Source: Hymenopus coronatus (taxonomy: Eukaryota > Arthropoda > Insecta > Mantodea > Hymenopodidae). Taken from it: a DNA stretch of 64,000 nt. A program made the translations under genes and the position numbers. The stretch covers positions 373,444,632-373,508,631 of the forward strand of contig CM060900.1 of assembly GCA_030762935.1 (NCBI GenBank), in the 5' to 3' direction. Below are positions 34,995-46,949 of this stretch, piece after piece. How positions within the stretch are numbered: position 1 is the stretch's first letter; each line of letters starts with the position of its first letter. A model generated the notes under the pieces. The model ran no database searches. It worked only from the letters and a program-made list of their open reading frames with translations, and was not told the origin of the DNA.

Positions 34995-35041
34995 GGACTC
35001 CAGCAATGAAAGCTTACGACTACGGAGTACAAAATGGTTTA

Positions 35042-35426
35042 CAACAAAAGGAGAAAGAAAAAGAAAAAAAAAAAATAAATAAATAAAAAGATTCATCTTC
35101 CTGTGTCATTTAGTACTACTCATGTTATTACTAATAATTTAAAACCCTGCATTCTGCTCTAAAATTACTTTACATTTTTCAGACAGCATTTTGTTATTTT
35201 GGCTGGCACTAAAAGGGTTAAAGCTTTTAGGCACTATTTTATTACAGGCTTGCAAATTGTCTATCAGTTTATTTGTTGATAATTTCAGAAGGAAAACTGT
35301 ACCTGAGGTGCCTCAAGGTCACTTCACCCCATCTTAGAAGTTTATTATGAGTAACATTTCACTACACCAGTAACAAAATGTGGAAAAAAAAAGAAGAGAA
35401 GAAGAAACAGCAGTTTGTTTACTTAC
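35042..35426. other. Intronic stretch, nothing recognised
   Basis: AT-rich sequence between the Penelope-like element and the SelD exon, including the exon's donor region (gtaagt read on the minus strand at 35426-35421). Confidence 0.6.
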
Positions 35427-35539
35427 ACTATATATTCATTTGGCTGACACACTGTGGAGGCCACACCACCAATAGTGCACCAAGGATTCACAACAGTTTG
35501 GCCACCAGTAACAGAAGTCCCAGCTTCAATAGCTGAATC
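35427..35539 (-). CDS. SelD: Selenophosphate synthetase exon (TGGQT region)
   Basis: This 113-nt exon begins on a codon boundary after acceptor ttcttcag, encodes [20 protein letters not shown] and [17 protein letters not shown], and ends two bases into a Val codon at a consensus gtaagt donor. The TSVTGGQTV block is the conserved nucleotide-binding stretch of the enzyme. The residues agree closely with insect SelD/SPS1. No frameshift is present. It is too short and too interrupted to show as a long open frame, and was placed by protein pattern and by matching phases on both sides. Confidence 0.93.
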
Positions 35540-37006
35540 CTGAAGAATCAAAACAATTGTAGCAACAAAGTGTGGCCTACTGATTATATCAATGTTGAAA
35601 AAAAACTCACCTTAACACAGTGCCATACGTATTTTTAAGTTCAATCTATGAAAAGCACTAAATTCACAAATTACTGTTAATACATGAATATGGTCGGTAG
35701 GCATTTCTAAATATGAAACCATATATTGATGTAAAGCAAGATATTGAGGAACATTTCAAAAGTAATTCTTTATTTAAGTACTTATGTCGTTAATATAAAT
35801 GCTGATTTTACATATTAAATTGATTATAATACTGACTGAAATACTGATAAACCTTTCTTCATTTGAGCACCAGATCCAATTTAAAATATTTATTTATAAC
35901 AGACATTTTATCACTGTGATGTCATTTAATGCAACACGGTTCATAAACCTATTGACAGCTTTGCTTTGTAGAACCCACCAATATATCACTGAAGTTTCTT
36001 CACAATAACAATTTTCATGGTGTACTATCTCTTTCAAGAGGTACCTGAACCTATAGGACACTCCTTTTACGTTTCCACAACTATGGTTGCATTTTGCACC
36101 ATGAAGAAACTAACCCATTTTTTCTTAATGTTCACATAACCACATGGTAAGAGAGGGCCTCATTGTCTGGTGAGAAAAATTTTTCTCACCAGAGAGAAAA
36201 CCTAGATGGTCTCTCTTGCTCTTCATGAAACGGTTTGGTTTGGTCATACATTTTTGCAATTATTTTTCTGTATAAAGATTATTGTAGCACTTGAAGTTGA
36301 AAAAATGTGTTTTTTACATTAACCTGTTAAAGCAGAGTGCTTCCAGGTTTTGGCATAAACCATCAATTACTCCTTGGCACATGTGTTGTGAAAAGATAAT
36401 TTTCACTGACATGCCAAGTCTGAGATAATCCTTCACCAAAGTATAAAAACATAATGCAGAAATAACAAAAGTAGAGAGAAAACAATCATGTTCAAACATA
36501 TAAAATTAATCATGCAAAAAAGTACCTTAACATGATAAATGTGGTGAGATTGACTTCAAAATTCACCTAGATGGGATTCAGCCATTTCCAGCTTCTGACT
36601 GGTATTACCTACTCCTTACTAATTGGCAGTATTCAAGAGCAGTTTCTATTGCAAATAATTCAAACTGAGTATGAAGTTACAGAAGTAAATACACATATCC
36701 TTTCCAGCTGCATGAACCAGGCAAAACCATAAAAGAAAAGTGAAGAGAACAATTGTGTTTAAAGTATGCAACCAACTCAGCAAAAAGCATCCTCTCCCAA
36801 TAGACGTGCTGATATTTCAAAATTCACCTGGATGTGGTTCAGCCAATTACAGCTTCTGGTTGATACCATTACCACCACCTTATTTAAGTAACTCGTAAAG
36901 TAGTATTCAAGAGCAATTTGCATTGTAGGTTATTCACATTAAAATCTCAAATCTAGAAAATACATTAGCCAGTCACTCTTTTTAATGGCAAGCAACAATC
37001 AAATTA

Positions 37007-37120
37007 CATGTACTCATAACAAAAGGTAACATACTTTTGAAGACACTAAGCACTTGCTTGAACCATGTACTCATAACAAAAGGTAGCATACTTTTGAAGA
37101 TACTAAGCATTTACTTGAAC
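37007..37120. repeat. Tandem duplication, 2 x 57 bp
   Basis: 37007-37063 and 37064-37120 are adjacent direct copies beginning catgtactcataacaaaagg. They differ at only a few positions. Confidence 0.9.
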
Positions 37121-37570
37121 CTGGCAAGGGTTTATTTGCTATTAGTACTGTAGAATTCCATGAACTATTTTCTCTCAGGTGCTTTACAATTTACAGCTTT
37201 AGTAATAAATGATTCATTGTGTATAGCACATTGCAATTAAACAAGTTTAGAGCTTTGTTGACAAGATGAAAGTTAGCCATAGTAGCAGTGCAAATAACTA
37301 CTAAAATTCAATCATGACTTGCATAATCGATAATGAATTTAATTAGCTGTTCATTTTTAATGATGCTGAATTGTTGCTTCTGTTCAGGTTGGTTGTGTCA
37401 TGTATGGTTTTGGTTCTATTTTCTAATTTAGTGTTTGTTTTCTTAAAGCATTGACTTTTAACAGTTCAAAATAAAAGGGTCATATAATATTAGTGACAAA
37501 AATCAATGATTTTAAAAAGATAAGGTTAACAGCAGTTTAGCTCAGCATCTTAATCAAAGGTGGAATAGTA

Positions 37571-37719
37571 GAATTCTTTGGTCAGCCTTTTGAGACAGTT
37601 CAAAGGTACGAAAACCCAGGTGAATTGTGTGTATTGGCCATTTGTGGTAGCTGGCAGCACACCCACATGACACCCTTTCTTCCCCTTTACAGTGCTTCAA
37701 AAGACTGACCAAAGAATAC
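37571..37719. mobile_element. 149-bp MITE with inverted ends
   Basis: The left end gaattctttggtcagccttt and inverted right end gtattctttggtcagtcttt match over about 30 bases. Direct repeats of tagta flank it (37566-37570 and 37720-37724), though the true duplication could be just TA. There is no coding sequence. The superfamily is uncertain. Confidence 0.75.
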
Positions 37720-38589
37720 TAGTATCACTTCATTATTGCAGACAGAATTGATCTCAACACATGTCATGCATGACAACAAACCCAAAGGAAACCAAAGCGC
37801 ACTATAACATACAGTACTTTCATTATGCTCATTCTCTGTGGGTTTTCATGTAGCATGCTAATCAAATGTACTTTTAAACTTTTGATTAATATAAAATAGT
37901 AAACAATACTAATAGTAAAACTGAAGAAGGCTGCAGTTTCCACTTAATTCTGTCTCGTGTAGTTCACCTCCCTCCTCCATTCATACGAGTAATCAGTAAG
38001 ACCAATAATGGCTGCTTCTACAGGTACTGCCAGCTTGGGAAGTGAAAATAAGGTTGAACAGCGAAGCATTCACAAGGCAAACCATAAAAAAGCAGAAGGA
38101 AACCAATTGTTTGAATGTTTAAACTAATGCAAGAGTACTCCACTGTCACTGTGAAAAATGTCAAAGTACACGGGCCTTCCTTAAAGTTGTGAGCAACCAT
38201 TGTTAAAGTTCAAATTCCAACAATGTCATAAAGCAGACTGCAGGCTCATAATCTACAGATTTTACACCAAATGTCATATTGTGACACCATTAGCTTCTAT
38301 TATGTGACCATAGGCAGTATTTTCAAAATGAGTGACATCAATGTTTTGTTTCAAAAGCATGCTGTCATTGAATTCCTTGCTGAAGACAGAAAATCTGCTG
38401 CTGAAATTCACCTCAAGACTTCAGAGTGCCTATGGACATGTGTGCATGGGTGCTGGCAGAGTTAGATGTGTGAAAAATGCAAAAATAACTATTGAAGAAG
38501 AGCCTTGTAGCAGTCCCTGGCCTCCATGGAGCTAAACAAGCAAAGAGTTGAAAAGTGAGAGAAAAGTTCAAAAAACACTTATACTCACA

Positions 38590-39710
38590 TGACTTTCTCT
38601 AGCTGTTCTACAAACAATTCTTACAAAGATTATTCTTTTATCAAGATAAACATGAGCAGAAATAGTCTTATTACTTGCTTCCTTCCAAGTAGAAGGGGAA
38701 ATACAGAAAAACACTAGGCTAAAGCAATAGTCATAATTTTTATCAACTGGTTACCATGTTAACAACTGAAGTTTGGTTCATTTTTCATTGCCAGGAGGTG
38801 ACCTGTTTGAGAAATATTAATTTAAAACAGAAACTGATAAAATAAAATATATTAGAAATGATCAACTTTAGAATAAAAATCTATATTTTTTGTGAAATAA
38901 GTATTGTTTACAGTTTGAAATGGTCAACTTTAGAACAAAAATCTATATTTTTTGTGAAATAAGTATTGTTTACAGTTTACCTTATGCAAAGGTCATCCAG
39001 AATGAACTGGTATTCAGAAGCTATTCCCAAAAAATTCAAGATTACATCTCTGTCACAAATAAAATATCTTTAATAAACAGTATCTTAATCAAAATTAAGA
39101 GCCATTTTTGAGAATAACAAAATTTTAAAAAACATTTCCACATAACAGGTTGTTTGGGGTGGGATTTTGTTGAAAATCTTCATGTTGCATCTTTGGAAGA
39201 AATAGTTTGCTCCAAAACATGATGGCCTTCAAACTGAACCACTCTCCCCTGCAACTGGGCAATAACCATTAACAAATGAAAGATGATTCTGTACTAGGAG
39301 CATGAGGCAACACAGTAACATTTGTTTGTTGGAGACCCTAAAGGACACTGCTTGCAAGTCAAGATTTGTACTTCAGTTAACAGTACTCTTTGCAACTGCA
39401 AGGGTTGGTTTCCAGCTGCATACACCTCTTAATCCCAAACTTAAAAGTCATCCACCTTTGGCAGAGGGTTATCACGTTCTACAAAATACTGAATCAAGCT
39501 TAAAATACCAAGTTTGGTATTCAATGGTCTTTTCGTTTTTGAGCTACACTGCCTTACCTTTTTCCTAAATTACTTTTTTTTTTTTTTTTTAAGCCAGGGA
39601 GTCTTAAAAAAATATATTTCCAACGAAATCTCGGTATCAAATTTTTGGGTGGAATACAATACCTTCTCTTTCTACTATGCACATTGTACATATGCACTAG
39701 AGAAAGTAAT
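38590..39710 (+). repeat. Hairpin-ended dispersed repeat, copy B
   Basis: A long copy sharing the 5' block (agcagaaatagtctt, ttgcttcctt), the cagaagctattccca block, gagccatttttgag, gggattttgttgaaaa, cttttcgtttttgagct and the end ctcggtatcaaatttttggg. About 240 extra bases (39210-39480) have no match in other copies and may be a separate insertion. The terminal hairpin at 39664-39704 keeps the ttctct/agagaa outer stem, but the inner stem is partly lost. Confidence 0.7.
38855..38978. repeat. Tandem duplication, 2 x 62 bp
   Basis: 38855-38916 and 38917-38978 are direct copies that differ at two positions. They lie within repeat copy B, so the duplication followed its insertion. Confidence 0.9.
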
Positions 39711-41337
39711 AAATATTAAGGGTTTTAAAAATTGTTGCACACTACTTTCAGTATGACCCTCATAAGTGCAGACTGCACTAGTGCTTTAGAGTGTTGGATG
39801 TATATGAGACTCGAGCAAACAATAGCATTGCAAACACCAATAGATATAAAATGTAAGCCACAGTTAACTTTGATACAAATAGCGCAATGTTCATCAGTCT
39901 CTGAACCACCAATTTTGAACTGTCTTAACAACAGTCTGTCAATGGTGGTCCAACATTGCCTTCTTTTAAGTGAACCATGGTTCATAAATTGTTACTAGAA
40001 ATTAAATTTAGGTATGTGAAGAGAAATAAAATGAATAGAGGACGTGATGTAGCTACAGACACAAGTTTTATTTTAATTATACCATATTTAATTTCACTCA
40101 GCTTTTATTCAGTGATTATTATTTGAATAGTCTATGTTCCTAATTTGTTTAATTTTAATACTATGCATTACTAGCGTAAGAATATAAGGCAGGATGTATT
40201 AAACTCCTAAATGCTGATGATTCCAAAGTTGCAGAATATAGCCCAATTTACATGCTGTCTACAGCAATTTCTCCTTGCATGTGCTTAGTTACCTCCATCT
40301 CCATGTGGCACTGCCATGCACTCAGTGGAGTTATTTGCTTATCCTGTGGACTTCAGTGAAGTGGGTACAGGTCAGAGTGTACAAATAAATTGTATCGGTA
40401 GTACTAAGAAATTATTTTAGGAGAATTCAGACTCAGCTAGACTTTTACCACAGGTAGTCCCATAAGCAGTTAAAAATTCCATGAATAATGGTAGGAATGG
40501 GAAACTAAGCTCCAAATAAGCTAAATTCAGGACCAATGAAAACATTTTTCAAGGACATAATTTGCAACTTGACAATATTTAATTCTGTAATGATTAAAAA
40601 CAGAAATGTGAGTGTCTGCTGCATACTGATGCTGTTACATTTGAGTAATGAGCAGACCGTTTATTCGATTAAGCTCATGCTTGCTAGCATATTATAAGGT
40701 GTATGACTGATTCATCAGTATCTGGAGCATGGCCAATCCAGAAATGTGAATTGTTAAAACAAAAGGAACTACTACTCTAACACTCTTGATGAAAAACATT
40801 CACTGCTGAGAGAAAAAATTTAGTTTGGGCATTTCAAATTCCTTGCTTAACCCTCCTAATGTTATGCTCTTTAGCGGCTGCAACCCTTTGAAGTGCCAAA
40901 GACAAGCAGATTGGCTTTCAATAATCCACCTGAAAGTGTGCCAGAACCTATCACACCAGCTTGTGAAAACCTTCATGGTTAAACTGATTTTGTGGTAGAA
41001 TTTCACCATTGGAAAGGTTCTATGTTTCTCCTTTGAATATTAGTTAAAAAAAAGGTAGGCCCGAGTTTTACAATAGGAAGCAGCCCCTCAGTTTACAATT
41101 GTATGTTGTAAACTTGATTTGTAAAATGGCAAGTGGTTCCTATGAAATTTTTGCAACTAGTGTTTATTTCAAATGAAGTGATGTTAATGCAGATGATGTA
41201 ATGTCCGATAGTGATAGTAATTGTGATAATGGTGACATTATACCCAACATGCCCCCCGATTCTCCACCACAAAAAATGAACTGTTTCATCAAGTTGTCTG
41301 GAGAAGACTGCCATCATGTACCTGGAAAACAGCACTG

Positions 41338-41405
41338 GAAATAAAATGAGCAGATTAGAATTTTGTTCAATGAAATAAAATGAGCAGACTAGAATTTTGT
41401 TCAAT
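41338..41405. repeat. Tandem duplication, 2 x 34 bp
   Basis: 41338-41371 and 41372-41405 are adjacent copies starting gaaataaaatgagcag, with one difference. Confidence 0.9.
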
Positions 41406-42255
41406 TGTAGATTCCATAAGCAAAAAATGGTTGTCTACAAGAAAGAATATTTGCACCGCTTTAATTACTGAGTATGGTACCAACATACAAGTCTGCAGTG
41501 TGAGGCTGTTACCTGGAAAAAGGAAAGACTTTGTTTAGGTGATTGGCACAATGCAGAGACATCAGTCAAGAACCATGCGTGTAAGATCAGATATGACACA
41601 GGATTACACACACGAGGTGTGTAGCCACTCATAAGTATGCAATATAAACACGTGTATAAATTTTCTAGGCCACTTGTATGCTATTAATTTGGTTACATCT
41701 CAGTTTCTCTTTACCATACCTGCAAGTTATTCTTTTGTTAATATTAATATTAGAGTCATGATTAACATTTTATTTTAATATTTGAAAAGTGACAACATAA
41801 AGGCCAACCATAATTACAATGCCAAATGCACAGTTGATCCCAACATGTACCAGAATTTCCAAAGTGATATATTGGCGAGACCCCAACCAAATGTAACTAC
41901 TTACCCTTTACAACTTTATAGCCTAAATTAAAAAAAAAAAATAATCAAACCATTTTGAATTTTAATGCACATTTCTTTGTTTACAAAACATCACTCATTC
42001 GTTTGATATGCCTGAAACACCTTTGAGTGCATTTTTAATGATAAGTTTCTTTTAACTTATATTCTGAAAAAAGCATTTATTCTATAAAACCATTTGTGGA
42101 ACATATTACACCTCCTACAAAATTAATATGCACATATTATTACTATATATAGATAATATATATTCCCTGGGCATTAGGCTTGGAAAGTTCCACCATTGTA
42201 GCTATTATACACACCCAATTTTACAGTTTTTTTCACAATAGCTAATTCTCACTCA

Positions 42256-43129
42256 TGTGGTGCACTCCAAAAATAACACATAAAAAATTCTTCTCAAAAT
42301 TATTTCTTTGCACATAGACATGAACCATACAGATATTACTTCTCTACATAGTCTCCTCCTTTGTCCAAGCATAGCTGCCAGCATTCAGCCCACTTCTGAT
42401 AACCCATTTTGGAGCATTCTTCAGGTAGCCATTTTAGACTGGTAAACTGCACAAACCAGACCAGCCCTTGATGAAAATTGCCTCCCACTAAGTTTCAATG
42501 TTTGAAACATCAAAAAATCACAAGAGAGCAAGGTCAGATGAATACGGAGTGTGTCGCAGTGTTGCAATACTATGTTCAAGGAGAAACTGAGAGACAACAC
42601 ATGCCCTGTGGGATGGGGCATTGCCTTGATGCAAAATGAAATTTCCCACCAATTCTGGTCACTTTTCCAATACCTAAGCCTGTTTGGAGACAAATTTATT
42701 TAACATGGTGATCATGCATGATGATTTCTTCAATATGTTCCCCGTTTTGATTGAGCGCACAGATGATGACCTCCCTTCTCATGGCAGATAACTGGTGGAC
42801 ACACTTCTCTTTTTAAACTTTTCCATCCACCTATTCACATTGCTATAGTTCTTAGCTTTATCCCCACACCAAGACAAGTTTGCGACAAATATTTCACCTT
42901 CTGCACAAAAAGGTTATGATCGCATGCTGTTCTCATGAAAACTCATAATTACCAGTACAGAAATCACCACTTATATGTTTACTACACCTTCATCCCCTCA
43001 CAGAAACAGACTTACTGGCATACCTGCTGCAAACAGGTGGTCTGATCACGCATCCACCCCTTCCACTTTGCAGCTAAACATGTACCATCATCAGTAAAAT
43101 GTTGTATGTTAGTTTTGGAGTGCACCTCG
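42256..43129 (-). mobile_element. mariner-like element, 874 bp, decayed
   Basis: The inverted ends read TGTGGTGCACTCCAAAAATA (left) and CGAGGTGCACTCCAAAACTA (right, inverted). They are flanked by TA on the right (43130-43131) and ca, a likely mutated TA, on the left. The minus-strand interior keeps pieces of a transposase: a CLSVSPEHSIATL-type segment after the second catalytic block and a CDFLMFQTLKL block for the third, in shifting frames. It is too short for a complete gene. Confidence 0.7.
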
Positions 43130-43768
43130 TAAAATGCTATGGCACATTTAGCATAGGCATGCCAGGCCTCTGGCTTTTTCTTGCCAGTTTCGGAAAGCTT
43201 GTGGCACTAAAAGAGATAATACTAGGAATGTATGTAATATCCCAATTGTGTGGATTCTTAACTATGGCAAGAATTTCATGAACTGATTTTGCTATACACT
43301 AAAATATTTTCCTTAATTTAGCAACTTGCATTAAGGGATTTTTGGAGTTTTAAGTATCAAGATTTTAATGCTTTTCACAGAAATTTGTATTATAAACAAA
43401 AAATAATCACTCCACTTAAAATAACATTCCTCCTGCTACTGAAATTTGAAGCTCTAGACCCCATGTTACAGCATCAATAGCACAACAAATGTTACATATG
43501 TTGTCTTCTAAACCAGAATACATTAATATTTTTATTGCAAAGGAAAAGTAAACTACAACATAAAATGTATATACATATATATTTTGCACATTCATTAACC
43601 ACAACTTCAGATTTTGAGACAACCTTGGTGAACTATGCTTTCTATGGCTGATTATGTTGTTCAAATGCGAATTTTAATATCCTGCAATTACTGATTTGCT
43701 GTAGACATGAACAGGTAAATACTTTTAGTATAAGCAACTAATAAAACTGCAAGTCTAAATGGCCATAC
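43130..43768. other. Intronic stretch, nothing recognised
   Basis: AT-rich, with a (TATA)n patch near 43570. It ends at the SelD donor. Confidence 0.5.
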
Positions 43769-43917
43769 CTTGAATCCTCTCATGATTAGTGGCACAACCA
43801 CATCCCTCTCTTTTTCAGTCATCTTTGTTGATACACCCAATAACATTAACATGTTGTCACATTCAGTCACACCCATGGCATACAGATCACTGACCACATT
43901 TGCACAAGCGATCTTCC
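43769..43917 (-). CDS. SelD: Selenophosphate synthetase exon (SDLYAMGV region)
   Basis: This 149-nt exon starts after an atttcag acceptor with the last two bases of a Gly codon, then encodes [32 protein letters not shown] and IMRGFK, ending on a codon boundary at a gtatgg donor. The Asp of SDLYAMG is one of the conserved metal/ATP ligands known from bacterial SelD. The sequence is almost identical to the insect family. The open frame continues past both splice sites but those parts are intron. The preceding exon (ending in the VDDPYM-type segment) was searched for to the right and not found. Confidence 0.95.
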
Positions 43918-44640
43918 CTGAAATATTTTCAAAGCCATCAGAAAAAAGCAAATGATTTCTAGCATTATTAAGCCTAAAATGCACTAGTTATTGTGAAATA
44001 ACACACCAAAGAAAATCATTTATAGGCAAATAATAGCCTTTTTTAAAACTAATCTAACAGTCACATTCAAGAACAAAACTTCCATCATTTTGCATCTTAC
44101 TTCAAGCCTGGAGGAATACCTCACTTTCTTTCAATGAATGGCCTGAAAGATTATGAATAGAACGCTTAAAAACCATTAATGTTAGCAACAGTGATTCCAG
44201 TACAGCTATGACTTTAATGTTTCTCTTTGTACAACTTTCATCTTGCATATGAAAATAATCACTATTAACATTGGACTATATTTCATAATCTATAATTTCA
44301 CAGGTACTTCTTTTCTTCTGTGGCAAGAATTGATTGAAAAAGCATTGTTTAATAGTGTCAATATCTAAAATCTCAGATTTGTCTTTTGACTGTGGTTTTG
44401 ATGTTAGCTGTGGGAATCTCTGAAGGAAAAATGAACTACCCAATTAAGGAAAGAAAAGCTTAAAGGAAGGCAGGTGTTTGTAAGAAAGCATATCTTGAAA
44501 TGCTACACTAGTTAAGTTATCTAAGTTATCGTAAAAGCTTATTTTCAGCTTGGCACATCTTTTAGATTTATAGTGGAACTTTCCCCTCTTATTTTAAACT
44601 TGCATTACAAAATGTACAGTTTCATTCTTGTTTTATTTTA
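43918..44640. other. Intron or 5' flank, nothing recognised
   Basis: AT-rich sequence upstream (in gene sense) of the SelD exon. It begins with the branch/acceptor region. No SelD N-terminal exon is visible. Confidence 0.5.
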
Positions 44641-44647
44641 TCTAGCA

Positions 44648-44704
44648 TGTATGTATGTATGTATGTATGTATGTATGCGTGTGTGTGTATGCAGGCTGGC
44701 ATGG

Positions 44705-44740
<36 letters not shown>

Positions 44741-44771
44741 ATGGATGGATGGATGGATGGATGGATGGATG
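44648..44771. repeat. Compound microsatellite (ATGT)n and (GGAT)n
   Basis: About seven ATGT units (44648-44677), a TG run, then about seventeen GGAT/ATGG units (44703-44771). The Met-Asp-Gly-Trp open frames across it are artefacts of the repeat. Confidence 0.95.
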
Positions 44772-44879
44772 TAGAGAAGGTATGATATTACACAAAATCT
44801 TGATTCTGAGATTCTGCATAGGGGCCATCATGAGCACCATTCAGAGTACTCTACCTGAAAATTATACAGCCCCATAGCA

Positions 44880-45435
44880 CCACTCTAACTCCTTTCCCAT
44901 ATTTCCTCGTGCCAGAGGTTTCTGGTAGGTTTTGCTACTTCCAATGAAGCAACCACAATGCAAACTTTCCTCCATTTTCTGATTTTAAAATTACAGGAAA
45001 TTGCATTTTGTAAGAATCCATGAATGTCTGGCAGTATTACCTTATTCCTTGGTTACAGGGCATATTAGGGGACACAGTGATGCAATACAATTTTAAATCC
45101 TAGAAAGCAAAGTCTGCATGCTGCAGCCCAGTAGAGAATGTCCATCATGATGAATATACAGATATGGCATGCCCTATTATAGCACTGTATACCAATTGGC
45201 TTGGTGCAGTATGTGATAGAATTTGATGTCATGTCTACAGTAACACACTTTCAAATCTGCCCACAAAGCCATAAAAATGCCTTCATTGCCATGAAGGGAA
45301 ACAACTAGCCATGTTATAATATATGTGATTAATATACCTGCATTACAAAGTATCTGGACATTCATCAAACAGTTTGGCCTTGTGAACCAAGTTCATCAGG
45401 TGGTCAAGATGCATACATGTGTACAAAGGTCATAC
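44880..45435. other. Stretch with nothing recognised
   Basis: Mixed AT-rich sequence between the microsatellite and the mariner relic. Confidence 0.5.
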
Positions 45436-45439
45436 TGAG

Positions 45440-46480
45440 AGTAGTGAGCAACAATTTTTATACATTTTAAATTTATTTTACATTAGAGAAACCAAGTACT
45501 TCATCACAATCTACAGACTTTTCTATCACTTTTCAACATAGTATCCATTTCTTTGCATACATTTTTCCCATCATTCTGCAAGTTTCTAGACACCCTTATG
45601 ATAAAGCTCCATACCAACTGTACGAAGACACTGAGTCACTGCTCTCTGAATATCCTCCACTATCTCGTGATGTTGGCTTTGCTTCTGTTCCTTAACAAAA
45701 CCAAAAACATGGTAGTCAGAGGATGCCAAGCTGGGACAGAAGGGAGGAAGTATTTCAAACCCAAATGATCTGAAATTCTCCATTGTGACACAGCAGTGTG
45801 AAGATGTGCATTATCCTATTGAAGGATGATCTTTACATGGTGCTTACTGTACAATGCATGACAGAGCTTCCAAAATGTCTGGATGTAGTGAGTAGCGTTT
45901 ATGGTTTGTCTAGGTTAAAGAAAATCATCCACAATGCAATGGCACTGTCTTCACTTTTTTTTTTTTTTTTTTTTTTTTTTTATGGAAAATCCAAATGGTG
46001 CCATTCTATAATGATGGAACTAGCTTTTATGTCAAAAAATATCACCTTCATTTTGAAATCTCTGAAGAAGGATTTGGGATGATGGTTCCTCTCTGGTTTG
46101 CGGTCTTTGGTCAATAAACATGGGACCCAAAGGGCACAAACTTTTCGATAACCTAAGCTTTTTATCATATTTTGCTCTTCACTATGTCCTATTGCAAGCT
46201 GTGCAGTGATTTCATCCATAATTATATGCCTATCTGCTCTAACGATCTCATCAACTCCGTCCTTGTGCTCTGTGGAGGCATTTCACAGGTAGTTGCTACA
46301 AGGTTCATCTTGAATACTAGTTTTCCTATCTTTGAAATGCTTCACCCTCTTTCAACTACTTTCCTAGACTGGTGGTGCTAATGTTGCTGTTGTAATTTGA
46401 AACCTCTTGTGCAAATGCATCTGGAGGCAGAACTTGATTTTACCATATTTTCAGTATGCTTAAAAGGCTTTAAAAGCGAG
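45440..46480 (-). pseudogene. mariner transposase relic
   Basis: On the minus strand the N-terminal part reads HIIMDEITAQLAIGHSEEQN and IKSLGYRKVCALWVPCLLT, typical of mariner-type transposases (DEIA.QLGISH, LGYRKVCARWVP). The C-terminal part reads FEILPPFCPSLASSDYHVFG, a decayed third catalytic block, then HHEIVEDIQRAVTQCLRTV. Shifts, stops and a T26 run at 45956-45981 interrupt it. It is not the subfamily of the copies at 21.5, 56 and 58.2 kb. I could not find convincing inverted ends. Confidence 0.7.
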
Positions 46481-46559
46481 ACGGTTTAAAGGTATTACAG
46501 TTTAATAATTAATATGGTGCATTCCTGTGCTACATATAACTGTGCCAACTGCCAGAGAA

Positions 46560-46945
46560 ATGATTGCAAGAATCACTTTCCATTTGTCATGTAAATATCT
46601 CTAATAAACAGTATTTTGATCAATATCTGTTAGAGCCATTTTTAAAACATCTACATTTTCAAAATGTTTCCCGAATGGTAATTTGGGGTGGGAGATTTTC
46701 CTCAAGTCTTTGTGTCACATCCTTGGAGGATACTAAACTTAAATATCAAATTTCTTTTACTGACTTTTCGTTTTTGAGTTATTTTGTTCATGGAGATACA
46801 CACTCTTGATTTATTTTTTTTTTTTTTTCTTTTCTTAACCGTGTATTTCCGGTGAAATTTCAGTATCAAATTTTTGGGTGGAATACAAATACCTTCTCTG
46901 TACAGTATGTACATAGTACATGTAGAGAAAGTGAAAACCAGTGTA
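46560..46945 (+). repeat. Hairpin-ended dispersed repeat, copy F
   Basis: It shares gtaaatatctctaataaaca, gttagagccatttttaaaac, ggggtgggagattttcct, acttttcgtttttgagtta and the end agtatcaaatttttgggtgg. The terminal hairpin is at 46894-46929, with outer stem ttctct/agagaa. The 5' third seen in copies A-C is missing. Confidence 0.7.
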
Positions 46946-46949
46946 TATG

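Larger units (their letters stand above)
33444..35028 (-). mobile_element. Penelope-like element with 0.42-kb inverted arms and 13-bp duplication
   Basis: The sequence acaaaatggttta flanks the element at 33431-33443 and 35029-35041 (13-bp target duplication). The left arm (33444 to about 33860) and right arm (about 34565-34994) are inverted copies, roughly 85-90% alike by eye. The right arm extends about 34 bases further (34995-35028) without a left counterpart. The middle holds a minus-strand relic of the C-terminal RT and GIY-YIG region. The element lies directly beside the LINE's 3' duplication. Confidence 0.85.
7293..35426 (-). other. 28.1-kb SelD intron packed with transposons
   Basis: The intron is bounded by a consensus donor (gtaagt, read on the minus strand just below 35427) and a tttgcag acceptor just above 7292. 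The phase is consistent: two bases of a Val codon on one side and one on the other. Its content is almost wholly mobile DNA, listed separately. The stretches 7293-9120, 9431-10238 and 12984-14309 hold no recognised gene. Confidence 0.85.
35540..43768 (-). other. 8.2-kb SelD intron
   Basis: It lies between the donor gtatgg after the GFK codons and the ttcttcag acceptor, phase 0. It contains the MITE, tandem duplications, repeat copy B and a mariner-like element listed separately. A pair of loosely similar 200-base blocks lies near 36490-36690 and 36750-36950 (both with cagcttctg and ttcaagagca). The plus strand at 41160-41300 has a short acidic coding-like patch (DVNADDVMSDSDSN) that I cannot assign. 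Confidence 0.8.

Noticed and set aside
44573..44877. Frames rich in Met-Asp-Gly-Trp or His-Pro-Ser-Ile
   Set aside because: Artefacts of the (GGAT)n and (ATGT)n microsatellites on both strands.
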